Shown: positions 56,801 through 64,000 of the stretch, piece by piece
How positions within the stretch are numbered: position 1 is the stretch's first letter
How the letters are laid out: the number at the start of each line of letters is the position of its first letter
NCBI GenBank assembly: GCA_028710415.1
Contig: JAQTUE010000010.1
Coordinates: forward strand, 124,001 to 188,000
Direction: 5' to 3'
DNA length: 64,000 nt
From: Paludibacter sp.
GTDB taxonomy: Bacteria > Bacteroidota > Bacteroidia > Bacteroidales > Paludibacteraceae
The notes under the pieces: model-generated
Told to the model about the DNA's origin: nothing
Database searches by the model: none
Seen by the model: the letters and a program-made list of their open reading frames with translations, nothing else
Program-made: the position numbers and the translations under genes

Positions 56801-59800
56801 TCGGTGATGTCGCGGGTTATGCTAATTATGTGCAAGCTTCCTGCCAGTTCAATCAATGAGGCTGATACCATGCCATATACTGTTCCGCCTGATTTGTTCC
56901 TGAATTGTGTAATGAAATTTTCAACAATTCCATTTTCTTTTAATACTGCAACAAATCGATCCCGGTCATTTATATCAGCCCACATATTAATTTCAATGGA
57001 CGATCTTCCCAGGACTTCCTCTGGCTGGTAGCCCATAATGCGGGTAAACCCGCTATTGATGGATACATATATACCCTCTTCCAGATTGTTGATGGTCACC
57101 GAATCAGGACTGGTCATAAAGGCTTTCTTGAATTTATCCTCACTTTGACGTAAGTCTGTTTCCGCTTTTTTCCGGTCCGTAATATCGTATATTTCTGTGA
57201 TAAAGTGGGTAGGCTTTCCCTGAATGTCCCGCAATAAAAAAATGCTTATATCCACCCAGACAATGTGGCCGTTCTTGTGAATGTATCTTTTTTCCCAATG
57301 TGAAAAAGTTTTTTTACCATCTAACATTAACCTGGTTTCGTTCTTGTTGTATTCCAGATCGTCCTGATGGGTTATATCTTCCCAATTTAATTGAAACAAT
57401 TCTTCTTCCGTATATCCTACAATTTGGCTGAAAGCTTTATTTACATTCATGTTCCCATCAAGGGAAGTCATTGATTTCCCTACAATTGAATTCTCGAATA
57501 TATTCCTGAATTTCACTTCGCTCACCTGTAAATTCACTTCAGCCTGTTTCCGCTCACTGATGTCCTGTACCGAGCTACGGGTACCTAAAATGATTCCATC
57601 GGGTGACTTAATTATTTTATCCTGTAATAGAACTGTAATGGTTGATTTGTTTTTATGTATGATAACCCGTTCATAGGGTTTTGATGAAATCAGTTTCCCT
57701 TCCAGTTTTTCTTTTGTCCTTTTATGTGAATAGGCTTCATTCTCAAAGAAATTCCAGATATATTGCCCTTTAACTTCTTCATGAGTATACCCCAGCATGG
57801 CCAGTTCAGTCTGGTTCATCCTCACAATCCGGCCTTCGGAGTCTATCTCATGATAGCCTACAGGGGCGTATTCAAACAACGTCTTAAAATCTTCGCGGCT
57901 CCTGGTGAGTTCGTTTTCGGCCTTAACACGTTCCGTAATATCCTGGATGGTCGAACGAATGCCTGTTACTTTGCCTTCTTTGTCCCGGATTGCCCTGTCC
58001 TGGATCTGCACCGGGAAAGTGCTCCCATCTTTTCGGCGGAATTCCCTGTTGAATGATTTTAGTGGTATGTTTTTGCCTTGCAATTTCTCTTTAGCTGCCT
58101 TGAACGACTGCTCCTCATCCGCACTGATTTTCCATACAAATTGCCCTTTAAGCTCTTCGAGGGAATATCCCAGCATGGTGAGTTCTGTCTTATTTATTCG
58201 TACAATCCTGCCTTCGGCATCAATTTCATGATACCCTACCGGTGCAAACTCAAACAGGTCTTTAAAATCCTGCCGGCTCTTTTTAAGTTCATTTTCAGCG
58301 ATTCTTCGCAAGGTAATATCCTGAAGGATACAATGCGTTTGTTTAAAATTGCCCTGCACATCATACCCCACCCTTCCATCAATGGCTATGAAAAGTTTTG
58401 TCCCATTTTTGTGGATAATTTCTAATTCCTTGTAAATCCTCCCTTGACTTTCCATGATGGAAAAACAATTATGGATACCCGCCTGATATTCCCCTGAAAT
58501 AATGCTTTCAAACTTTCTTCCTAGAACTTCCTCCCGTTCATATCCCAGCATGTCCAGCCATTGCTGGTTTACATCAATTAGATTTCCATCATAATCCAGC
58601 GACTGATACCCCAGGGGAGCTTTGTTAAACAATTGCTGAAATCTTTCTTCACTCTGAATCAACAACCATTCGGCTCTTTTCCTTTCGGTAATATCCCGCA
58701 CAATAATTTGAATCGATTTTTTATCCTGGAAGATAATGGGCATCGATTTTACTTCTACATCAATCGTTGTCCCATCGAGCCGGATAAATTTCTCTTCTTC
58801 CAGGGGCAAAGCCTTTCCCCCGTTGATAACGCTCATCATCCGTTCCAGGGCAAACTCGCGGTAATCGGGATGTACAAATTCGATAACCTGCTTCCCCATT
58901 AATTCTTCTGCGGTGGTAGCACCCATCAAATGGAGGCATTCATTATTCATGAATACAATCTTTCCATCTGAGTAGATACCGATGGCATCCGGCGAGTTAT
59001 CAACTAATTCGCGGTATTTGTTTTCGCTTTCGGTTAATTCCCTTTCCTTTTGTTTCTGATCGTTAATGTCATACAAGATCCCTGTCCACAAGATATCCCC
59101 ACTTGCTAAAAGCCTTGGGATGGATTCCAAATGCACCCAACTGATTTTTTCATGGATAATCAGCCGTCCATTCCAATTAAACGGGATGACAGTGTTATTC
59201 GCTATTTCGTTTTTACTCACAAAATCCGCTTTGTCCTCCGGATGGATCAAATCGATGATAATAGCCGGGTTATCTTCAAACTCCTCGCGGGATTTTCCTA
59301 TGATCTCACAAAACCTGTCACTGGCCAGTTCCATTTTATAAGGCGGGTTTTCCGAACTGTTCCAGGCATCTTTCAACCACTTGTCAGGGCGAAATACCCG
59401 TATGCGGTAAATTCCCGCAGGCTGGTTGTTTACTATATCCAGGAATATCTCGCGTTCGTGTCTGAGCATTTCCTCGTTCAGTTTGCGTTCGGTAATATCG
59501 ATAGCGGTGATCAGGCACAGTTCTTCCTTTTTATCCCTTTTCCCCGTTAAATAGACGTATAATTCCGTGTTTTCAGAAATAGAAAGTTTGATTTCACAGG
59601 ACTGTGTGTCGGTATGGTCATAAATACGCTCAATAAAGTCAGTAAAGACCGGTTTCGTTTCTTCTGTTACGAAAAAAAGAAACATGCTGTCTATCAACGT
59701 CTTTTGATCTTTGTTAAGCAGGTTGGAGCCGTTAATGTTTACACGGATGATCTTACTTTCCTTCGAAAGTGTAAAATAACCGGCAGGTGCTAAATCGTAT

Positions 59801-60015
59801 AAATCAATGGCCCGCTGAGTTGCAAGCCTGGTATTTATAAGTTCTTCATTCTGCATTTCCAGCTCGATCTTATGTATTTCCAGTTCATGTGCCAGTTTCA
59901 ATGCTTCAGCATTTGCGAACATTAATTCAATGTGAGTAGGATCATTCGTTATCTTGTTTTCTGCCTGTTCCCGCAGGTTGTTTGCGGTATTCTTTTTATC
60001 GGGTGTGTCTTTCAT
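53830..60015 (-). CDS. Giant PAS-array protein with no kinase domain
   Basis: The 2061-residue protein starts at the ATG at 60015 (MKDTPDKKNTANN); the TTG at 60045 adds ten residues. I count about 14 PAS units, most ending in DITERK or similar, and one GAF-like unit (about 1470-1645, following PAS 11). PAS 5 and PAS 6 are recent duplicates (both DFKxLFExAPVGYHEID). There is no HisKA, HATPase, GGDEF, EAL or phosphatase domain. The protein ends in a coiled coil with NELVRFHNLTVDREMTMIELKKEINELL, a tail often seen on kinase-less PAS proteins. It probably acts by binding partners such as the hybrid kinases or the CheR encoded next. No membrane segment was seen. Confidence 0.88.
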   Translation of the reverse strand: MKDTPDKKNTANNLREQAENKITNDPTHIELMFANAEALKLAHELEIHKIELEMQNEELINTRLATQRAIDLYDLAPAGYFTLSKESKIIRVNINGSNLLNKDQKTLIDSMFLFFVTEETKPVFTDFIERIYDHTDTQSCEIKLSISENTELYVYLTGKRDKKEELCLITAIDITERKLNEEMLRHEREIFLDIVNNQPAGIYRIRVFRPDKWLKDAWNSSENPPYKMELASDRFCEIIGKSREEFEDNPAIIIDLIHPEDKADFVSKNEIANNTVIPFNWNGRLIIHEKISWVHLESIPRLLASGDILWTGILYDINDQKQKERELTESENKYRELVDNSPDAIGIYSDGKIVFMNNECLHLMGATTAEELMGKQVIEFVHPDYREFALERMMSVINGGKALPLEEEKFIRLDGTTIDVEVKSMPIIFQDKKSIQIIVRDITERKRAEWLLIQSEERFQQLFNKAPLGYQSLDYDGNLIDVNQQWLDMLGYEREEVLGRKFESIISGEYQAGIHNCFSIMESQGRIYKELEIIHKNGTKLFIAIDGRVGYDVQGNFKQTHCILQDITLRRIAENELKKSRQDFKDLFEFAPVGYHEIDAEGRIVRINKTELTMLGYSLEELKGQFVWKISADEEQSFKAAKEKLQGKNIPLKSFNREFRRKDGSTFPVQIQDRAIRDKEGKVTGIRSTIQDITERVKAENELTRSREDFKTLFEYAPVGYHEIDSEGRIVRMNQTELAMLGYTHEEVKGQYIWNFFENEAYSHKRTKEKLEGKLISSKPYERVIIHKNKSTITVLLQDKIIKSPDGIILGTRSSVQDISERKQAEVNLQVSEVKFRNIFENSIVGKSMTSLDGNMNVNKAFSQIVGYTEEELFQLNWEDITHQDDLEYNKNETRLMLDGKKTFSHWEKRYIHKNGHIVWVDISIFLLRDIQGKPTHFITEIYDITDRKKAETDLRQSEDKFKKAFMTSPDSVTINNLEEGIYVSINSGFTRIMGYQPEEVLGRSSIEINMWADINDRDRFVAVLKENGIVENFITQFRNKSGGTVYGMVSASLIELAGSLHIISITRDITELKNTELALQQSEERFKVLFEDAPDSMFLADPETGKIIDANAAACRLFKKQKQELVGVNQYELHPAEDTDMSIENFKNHITQSQTLDTTIPVENTILCSDGTVIPVEILAHSITIDGNTFILGTFRDISERKKAEQLILENEERYRLISSVVSDYIFTTKLDENGNLSLTWVTGAFQDITGYTFEEYIAAGGWIGTLHPDDLEKDQQDLEELKKNHTVVSDIRTIAKNGDCVWVRIYAHPIWDYQANKLTSIYGGVKDITKSKLTEIALQESEKLYHNLVLRIPDGVYKSTAGGKFIDVNPAMVKMLGYGSKEELLAVDIKSQLYFESSDRDYIVLNSKNEELSVFPLKKKDGSEIWIEDHGWYNSDREGNIVTHEGVLRDITDRKLAQDALQEREKMLKKTLVESSGLIDNSSEGMDYNKMSDTIREISGAKYVGLNIFSENGLDFTTVALSGIKDHILNASKYLGFEVLHKKWKYDPLREGKTQGKAITRFDSIKELASFVLPKKASTLLEKIFNLGELYVVKISKKNHVIGDFTLVFSKGDTLQNSELVLLYANQLALYIDRDKADKELRVNEEKYRYLFENNPQPMWIYDQETLDFIEVNLAATNHYGYTREEFLLMKITDIRPPEDIPALIMDVSNREVNMLFAGEWRHTKKNGENIIVDISSVSVISNGRNARHVMVQDITERKLAENALKESEDKYRTMIENSNDLIWTLDKAGLFTFMNGIALKTTGLKQDDWIGKSFEPLVPEEDQPMLKDIFSRTLNGESCTYELRFKKTEEQILTILVNTSAVYIAGKIEGVVSFGQDITESKKSLIMLRESEEKFRSIAEQTSDLITITDDKGILIYASTASKSIFNYLPEEMCGHNFINYLDESSIKKAKAIFWKNIESKESINNLELKMKRKDGSLFYGELNGSSFKYGDNYGTLVVIRDMTERKKAQEEIEQKMNELVRFHNLTVDREMTMIELKKEINELLKKTGQEEKYTIVT

Positions 60016-60133
60016 ATTTTCGTGGAAAATGATTCGATGGGACAAAAAATAGATTGGAATGGGTTGGTATGGTAATATAATGGTAGTATATCAATACCAG
60101 GGTATAAAAATTGTAATTATAATGTTGTTGTTG

Positions 60134-60141
60134 CAAATATA
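60134..60141 (-). promoter_or_regulatory. Candidate -7 box upstream of the PAS-array gene
   Basis: The minus strand reads TATATTTG, matching TANNTTTG, about 120 bases before the ATG at 60015. The -33 box is weak. If used, it could start the whole signalling unit that runs to 40568. Between 60142 and 60870 nothing else was recognised. Confidence 0.35.
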
Positions 60142-60873
60142 ATATAATTTGAATACTATTGATAAGCCGAAAGGACTTTATTTCGGATAACATGTTTAAT
60201 AATATGATTTTGTCGTTATTTTAACTAAATCATCTGGTTTGAAACCCATGCCGGTATTGTTTATCCCCGGAGAGTAGGTATTTCAAAGTTCAATATCCAC
60301 ACTATACCGGAACTTTGCCGAAAGCCGCTTTAATTGACTTTTTGCAAATTATAACTGGTGAACTCATCTTGACAGTCATTCTGAATCAGCTGTTTAGCAG
60401 TCCTTCTCCGGATTCTCTGGATTGAGATACTACAATCGGCTTAAGCTTATCATTCATCCGCTTGAAATTAAACAACATAAGCTCTAATCCGGCCGGCAGT
60501 TCTGATCCGGCATCTAAAGGACGGTTTTACAAGCTATTATGTACTAATCCTGCTAATACTATACTTTATCTGATTTAAAGTCATCAAAGCTACTTCGAAT
60601 TATACACTATTCTTCCTGCAACTACGAATTTCAATTCTCATCCCGGTTTTTGGTTTTAAATGGACTGTATTTTAAAGCAAAAGCCATTGGAATCCATTTA
60701 GCAACCGTTCAATAAAGAAATAAAAGAACAGGTAAAACCCTTGTATGGTGTTAGGTCTACACTAGAAAAAGAAAAATTACGACATTTATATCTTCATAAG
60801 ATTTAAAAAAATATCGTCAATTCTAAATACATGTTATAAAACATGCTTTTCGTGCAATTAATCACTAAAATGC

Positions 60874-60904
60874 TTGGAGGATAATGAAATCTGCCGTATC
60901 TTTG
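60874..60904 (+). promoter_or_regulatory. Strong Bacteroides-type promoter
   Basis: TTGG (60874-60877), 19 bases, then TATCTTTG (60897-60904), a perfect TANNTTTG. Transcription should begin near 60911, about 300 bases before the next gene, directly in front of a structured element. Confidence 0.7.
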
Positions 60905-60910
60905 CATAGT

Positions 60911-61018
60911 GATTTTTTCATAGTATTAGATTTAAGGTTAACAAAGATTGGTAGTATGCCGTGAGGCAAGCTACCTTTCGTCTTTTAGAGAGGTTGTCAT
61001 CGGGCAATCTTTTTTTAT
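60911..61018 (+). ncRNA. Structured small RNA or leader attenuator, family not recognised
   Basis: After the promoter, AAAGATTG (60943-60950) can pair with CAATCTTT (61005-61012), enclosing a hairpin GTAG-TAT-GCC-GTGA-GGC-AAG-CTAC (60951-60974) and a second stem CTTTC/GAGAG. Alternatively TTGTC-ATCG-GGCAA next to the TTTTTTT tract (61010-61017) forms an intrinsic terminator that shares the CAA bases with the outer stem. This mutual exclusion is what an attenuator or riboswitch would show. It could also be a free-standing sRNA of about 105 nucleotides. I cannot place it in a known RNA family. Confidence 0.55.
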
Positions 61019-61217
61019 GTCCGGTAGCCTGGACGTTTTTTATCCGCTTTCTTTCCTCTTTTATCATTCTCCTTCAAGTTCTTACCCAACACAAATTATC
61101 GAATTTCAACTGAACTAACTTCCAACAGGAATGTTATAAACTGGAATAATTCTATGAATTATATTTTGCTGCATTATAAGAGTTGAATAGAATATTAACC
61201 AGTTATCCCAGTTGAAA

Positions 61218-61868
61218 ATGAAAAAGATTATTCTTGTTGGTGCCAGTGGAATGGTAGGTTCAGCGATACTGAAGGAATCGCTCGAACGGGGACATGACGT
61301 GACGGCCATAGTGCGTCATCCTGAAAAAATAACATTGAACTATCCAAATTTGCAAATTATGCGTGGTGATGTATTATTGGAAGAATCGGTTCCTGAACTG
61401 ATTCGTGGGGCAGATGCCGTGATCAGTGCCTATAATCCGGGTTGGACGAATCCCAATATTGCTGAAGAGACTACCAAAGCCTATCAGTCGATAGTCAAGG
61501 CTGTGAAAAAAGAGAAGATTCCCCGGTTGCTGATTGTAGGCGGGGCAGGAAGCCTGTTTGTAGCTCCCGGTAAACGGGTTGTTGATACCGGGGTGATTCC
61601 AGATTCTTATTTACCGGCTGTTGAGGCATTGGCAGGAGTGTATTACAATCTTCAAAAGGAAGAAAAAGAACTGGACTGGGTATTTTTTTCTCCGGCAGGA
61701 AATATAGAACCGGGTGAACGGACCGGGAAATTCAGGTTGGGAAAAGATGACCTGATTGTGGACAACGATGGGAACAGCAATATTTCGGCAGAGGATTATG
61801 CGGTAGCCATGCTGGACGAACTGGAGAAACCACAGCATCACAAGGAAAGGTTTACCATTGGATATTAG
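61218..61868 (+). CDS. NAD(P)-binding atypical short-chain dehydrogenase
   Basis: The 216-residue protein starts at the ATG at 61218 (MKKIILVGASGMVGSAI); the TTG at 61212 adds two residues. It has the dinucleotide-binding GASGMVG motif, a DVTAIVRHPEKI strand-turn, GDVLLEESV and DAVISAYNP, typical of the NAD(P)H-binding (NmrA/BVR-B-like) atypical SDR group, with IVGGAGSLFV and WVFFSPAGNIEPGERTG further on. The classical YxxxK catalytic pair is absent, as usual in this group. Likely a cytoplasmic oxidoreductase or redox sensor; substrate unknown. An attenuator-like RNA lies about 200 bases upstream and may control it. Confidence 0.85.
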   Translation: MKKIILVGASGMVGSAILKESLERGHDVTAIVRHPEKITLNYPNLQIMRGDVLLEESVPELIRGADAVISAYNPGWTNPNIAEETTKAYQSIVKAVKKEKIPRLLIVGGAGSLFVAPGKRVVDTGVIPDSYLPAVEALAGVYYNLQKEEKELDWVFFSPAGNIEPGERTGKFRLGKDDLIVDNDGNSNISAEDYAVAMLDELEKPQHHKERFTIGY

Positions 61869-62076
61869 TTGTTTCTGACGTATTGAAATAAACAACGATC
61901 CACACAATAGGTCACACTTAAAATATTTTTTTCAGCTATAGTCCTGATAATTAATTTTAAAATACTGCCAGGTTTGTTTCTATTGTGTTCTTTCTTAATT
62001 TGTTTTTGCGTCCTATTGTGGCTCCAATTCTTTGTTTTGTTTTAATCAATTTAGTAAAATCAAGCATAAATGTTAT

Positions 62077-62123
62077 AAACAGAAAAGGTCAATCGGAACT
62101 ATCCGGGATGACCTTTTCTGTTT
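62077..62123 (+). terminator. Strong terminator-like hairpin without an adjacent gene
   Basis: AAACAGAAAAGGTCA (62077-62091) pairs perfectly with TGACCTTTTCTGTTT (62109-62123), loop 17 bases, with T-rich sequence following. The nearest upstream stop is at 61868, so an unannotated small transcript could end here. Confidence 0.65.
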
Positions 62124-62644
62124 ATTTGTGGTCTGCTGAAAAACAATAAACCATTTGTTATTCAATATTCTTTCATAGAATTAAATGCAAGGATATATGA
62201 TAAGGCCCCTTTAAAGCATGTACAAACACCTGATTATGTCAGTCCAAATCAATTAATTTTGGCTGGTTTTGAGTCACCATTTAATCAAAAACTGAAGCCA
62301 ACAAATGTTGTTTTTTTTTGCCCATCTTATTCCCCGGGATGAAATCTGCAATCTTTAACCAATGTTGTTTAGTTAACGATTTATATTGAATGAAATCGAA
62401 CTAACTGTTTTATGACTTTGTATTTTTATTTTTCTTGCCACAAAAGGGACATTCCGGGTATCGGGATACTCTGAGTCTCAATCCGTCAGCAGAGGTACAC
62501 AAAGTAACACATTAAAATATTACGCTTTATTTTACATATTAGGGAAATGATGTTAAATGGGATTTTAATGAATATGTTCAGCTATTTTTAGCTGTTACAC
62601 CAGCATGAAGGTTCCGCCATCTTATCACTACCATATCGGTGGTA

Positions 62645-62726
62645 TTCCATATATATTCCATATGTGTTCCATATATGTTCCATATATATTCCAACATTAT
62701 AGAGATATGGAATATATATGGAACAT
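62645..62726. repeat. 11-bp TTCCATATATG tandem element
   Basis: Five 11-base units begin at 62645, 62656, 62667, 62678 and 62689 (TTCCATATATA, TTCCATATGTG and similar). An inverted TATGGAATATATATGGAA follows from 62706. Unit sequence, unit number and inverted partner match the core of the element at 25210-25285, which is 37 kb away. Confidence 0.8.
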
Positions 62727-63057
62727 TTATGGATGATTTATTCGTCATTTATTCAAATACAGTATTAAGATAGCGAGTAAGTAATGAATAAGAGGCAAGG
62801 ACTAAGGAATGAGAAATGAAGTATTGGTATTGAACTCAGTCAAATTGGCGGGAGTTGCACTCCTGTACTTATTTATCACATATTGACTGAGTTTTTCAGC
62901 AAGGTTGTTGAAAACAACATTTTAAAATCTAAATATATTCTTAAAATAATATTTTTTATTAATCAAATACATACTCTCGCTAATTTATTTATTTAAATGT
63001 GGCCTGAGTTTCTCAGCAGGCTCTATTTAAAGTACTGTTTATTTCTCACGGAATGTA

Positions 63058-63089
63058 TTTGCCTGAAAGACAAAAAACAACTACTTTTG
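63058..63089 (+). promoter_or_regulatory. purD promoter
   Basis: TTTG (63058-63061), 20 bases, then TACTTTTG (63082-63089): a full match to the Bacteroides -33/-7 consensus. Transcription should start near 63096, leaving a leader of about 18 bases. No PurR-like palindrome is present. Confidence 0.8.
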
Positions 63090-63113
63090 CAATCAAAATC
63101 TATTTATACAATT

Positions 63114-64000
63114 ATGAATATTCTTCTCCTCGGATCGGGCGGACGCGAACATGCAATGGCCTGGAAAATAGCGCAAAGTCAGAAACTATCGACCCTTTAT
63201 ATTGCACCCGGCAATCCCGGTACAGCTTCATTGGGAGTAAACCTGCCAATTGCCACTGATGATTTTGCCTCAATCAAAAAAGCGGTACTTGAAAATAAGA
63301 TCGATCTGGTGGTTGTAGGACCGGAAGATCCGTTGGTAAAAGGCATTGTGAATTTCTTTGCCGGGGATGATGAACTAAAAGATATTACGGTTGTTGGTCC
63401 TGACAGAGTTGGGGCACAGCTGGAGGGAAGCAAAGACTTTTCGAAACAATTCATGTTCCGGCACAATATCCCTACGGCAGGCTACCTGAGTGTAACGAGT
63501 GAAAACTTTACCGAGGGTATTGACTTCCTGAAAAGCCTGCAGGCACCGTATGTGTTGAAGGCGGATGGATTGGCAGCCGGAAAAGGGGTGTTGATTTTGA
63601 ACGACCTGGATGAAACCATTGGTGAATTAAAAGCCATGCTCGAAGGTAAATTCGGGGCAGCCAGCAAGACCGTGGTGATAGAAGAATTCCTAGCCGGGAT
63701 AGAATGCTCGGTATTCGTGATTACCGACGGAAAACATTATAAAATACTTCCTGAAGCAAAGGATTACAAACGAATCGGAGAAGGGGACAAAGGACTGAAT
63801 ACCGGTGGTATGGGAGCTGTATCACCGGTGCCGTTTGCCAATGAGGAGTTTATGCAAAAGGTGGAAGAACGCATCATTAAGCCAACCGTAGACGGACTGA
63901 ACAGTGAAGGAATCGTTTACAAAGGATTTATTTTCTTTGGCCTGATCAAGGTAAATGGCGAACCTTACACTATTGAATACAATGCCCGGATGGGTGATCC
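63114..64000 (+). CDS. purD: Phosphoribosylamine-glycine ligase, N-terminal part (cut by window end)
   Basis: The frame opens at the ATG at 63114 and runs off the window, giving about 295 residues. Signatures of PurD (GARS) are clear: [60 protein letters not shown] with the ATP-grasp lysine, [12 protein letters not shown], and [14 protein letters not shown], ending in [12 protein letters not shown]. It ligates glycine to phosphoribosylamine with ATP, the second step of de novo purine synthesis, in the cytoplasm. Full-length PurD is about 420-430 residues, so roughly 130 are missing here. It has its own promoter and is apparently not linked to the upstream SDR gene. Confidence 0.95.
   Translation, partial: MNILLLGSGGREHAMAWKIAQSQKLSTLYIAPGNPGTASLGVNLPIATDDFASIKKAVLENKIDLVVVGPEDPLVKGIVNFFAGDDELKDITVVGPDRVGAQLEGSKDFSKQFMFRHNIPTAGYLSVTSENFTEGIDFLKSLQAPYVLKADGLAAGKGVLILNDLDETIGELKAMLEGKFGAASKTVVIEEFLAGIECSVFVITDGKHYKILPEAKDYKRIGEGDKGLNTGGMGAVSPVPFANEEFMQKVEERIIKPTVDGLNSEGIVYKGFIFFGLIKVNGEPYTIEYNARMGD

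Larger units (their letters stand above)
61869..63057. other. Long intergenic region
   Basis: These 1.2 kb hold a terminator-like hairpin at 62077-62123, the 11-bp tandem element at 62645-62726, and two short CTGAGTTTYTCAG hairpins (62887 and 63004). No open frame with coding character was found. The rest is AT-rich and unassigned. Confidence 0.6.

Noticed and set aside
63058..63089. PurR control of purD, suggested by GCAAACGTTTGC elsewhere in the window
   Set aside because: The palindrome matches the E. coli PurR core, but it is absent from the purD promoter and present only at the muropeptide promoters.
1..64000. tRNA or rRNA genes, or complete insertion sequences
   Set aside because: I looked for cloverleaf-like TTCGANNC segments, rRNA landmarks and transposase motifs and found none convincing.

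Overview
The window looks like chromosomal DNA of a member of the Bacteroidota, probably Bacteroidales-like. The evidence is a SusC/SusD pair, type IX secretion (T9SS) C-terminal sorting domains, Bacteroides-type promoters (TTTG, 19-21 bases, TANNTTTG), very few Shine-Dalgarno sites, and many short palindromic or tandem intergenic repeats. I cannot name the genus from sequence alone.

Region 1 (1-2125, minus strand) is an AT-rich accessory stretch of four small genes. One resembles an NTF2-fold immunity protein. Two copies of a nested inverted-repeat element lie between the genes. Region 2 (2126-3492) is noncoding and full of inverted repeats, ending in an operator/promoter.

Region 3 (3493-27238, plus strand) is the main find: an almost complete peptidoglycan and muropeptide scavenging locus built like a polysaccharide utilisation locus. 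In order it encodes a secreted putative hydrolase of a family I do not recognise, an AmiE-like serine hydrolase, a NamZ-type exo-N-acetylmuramidase (DUF1343), a sodium/solute symporter, a large secreted zinc amidase with golvesin-like and Fn3-like domains, a DUF1460 amidase-like enzyme, a GNAT acetyltransferase, an AmpG-like permease, SusC, SusD, a third surface lipoprotein, an SH3-NlpC/P60 peptidase, a Tat-exported dipeptide epimerase and a 5'-truncated GHL10 glycosidase-like gene. Three promoters in this locus share one layout: a LacI-family palindrome (TGCAAACGTTTGCA or a half-degenerate form) lying over the -33 box, with the -7 box 19-20 bases further on. The locus is therefore probably one regulon. 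No regulator gene is in the window.

Region 4 (27239-40290, minus strand) holds two paralogous DUF3307-like membrane proteins and a set of surface proteins: two T9SS cargo proteins, a 2440-residue modular adhesin with a T9SS signal, and a coupled Ser/Asn-rich protein with a PxGDG-type C-terminal anchor.

Region 5 (40568-60015, minus strand) is a sensory island. It has a LuxR-type response regulator, two very large PAS sensor kinases with nearly the same NarX-type kinase end, a membrane hybrid kinase with two receivers, an orphan CheR, and a 2061-residue protein with about 14 PAS domains, one GAF domain and no kinase. Region 6 (60016-64000) holds a promoter followed by a structured small RNA or attenuator, an NAD(P)-binding atypical SDR, repeats, and the first 887 bases of purD with a textbook promoter.

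Repeats recur throughout: 11-bp tandem units with inverted copies (three loci), 7-bp tandem arrays (two loci) and CGCGGAT-type elements around the signalling genes. Many apparent TTG starts fall upstream of a better ATG and were trimmed.
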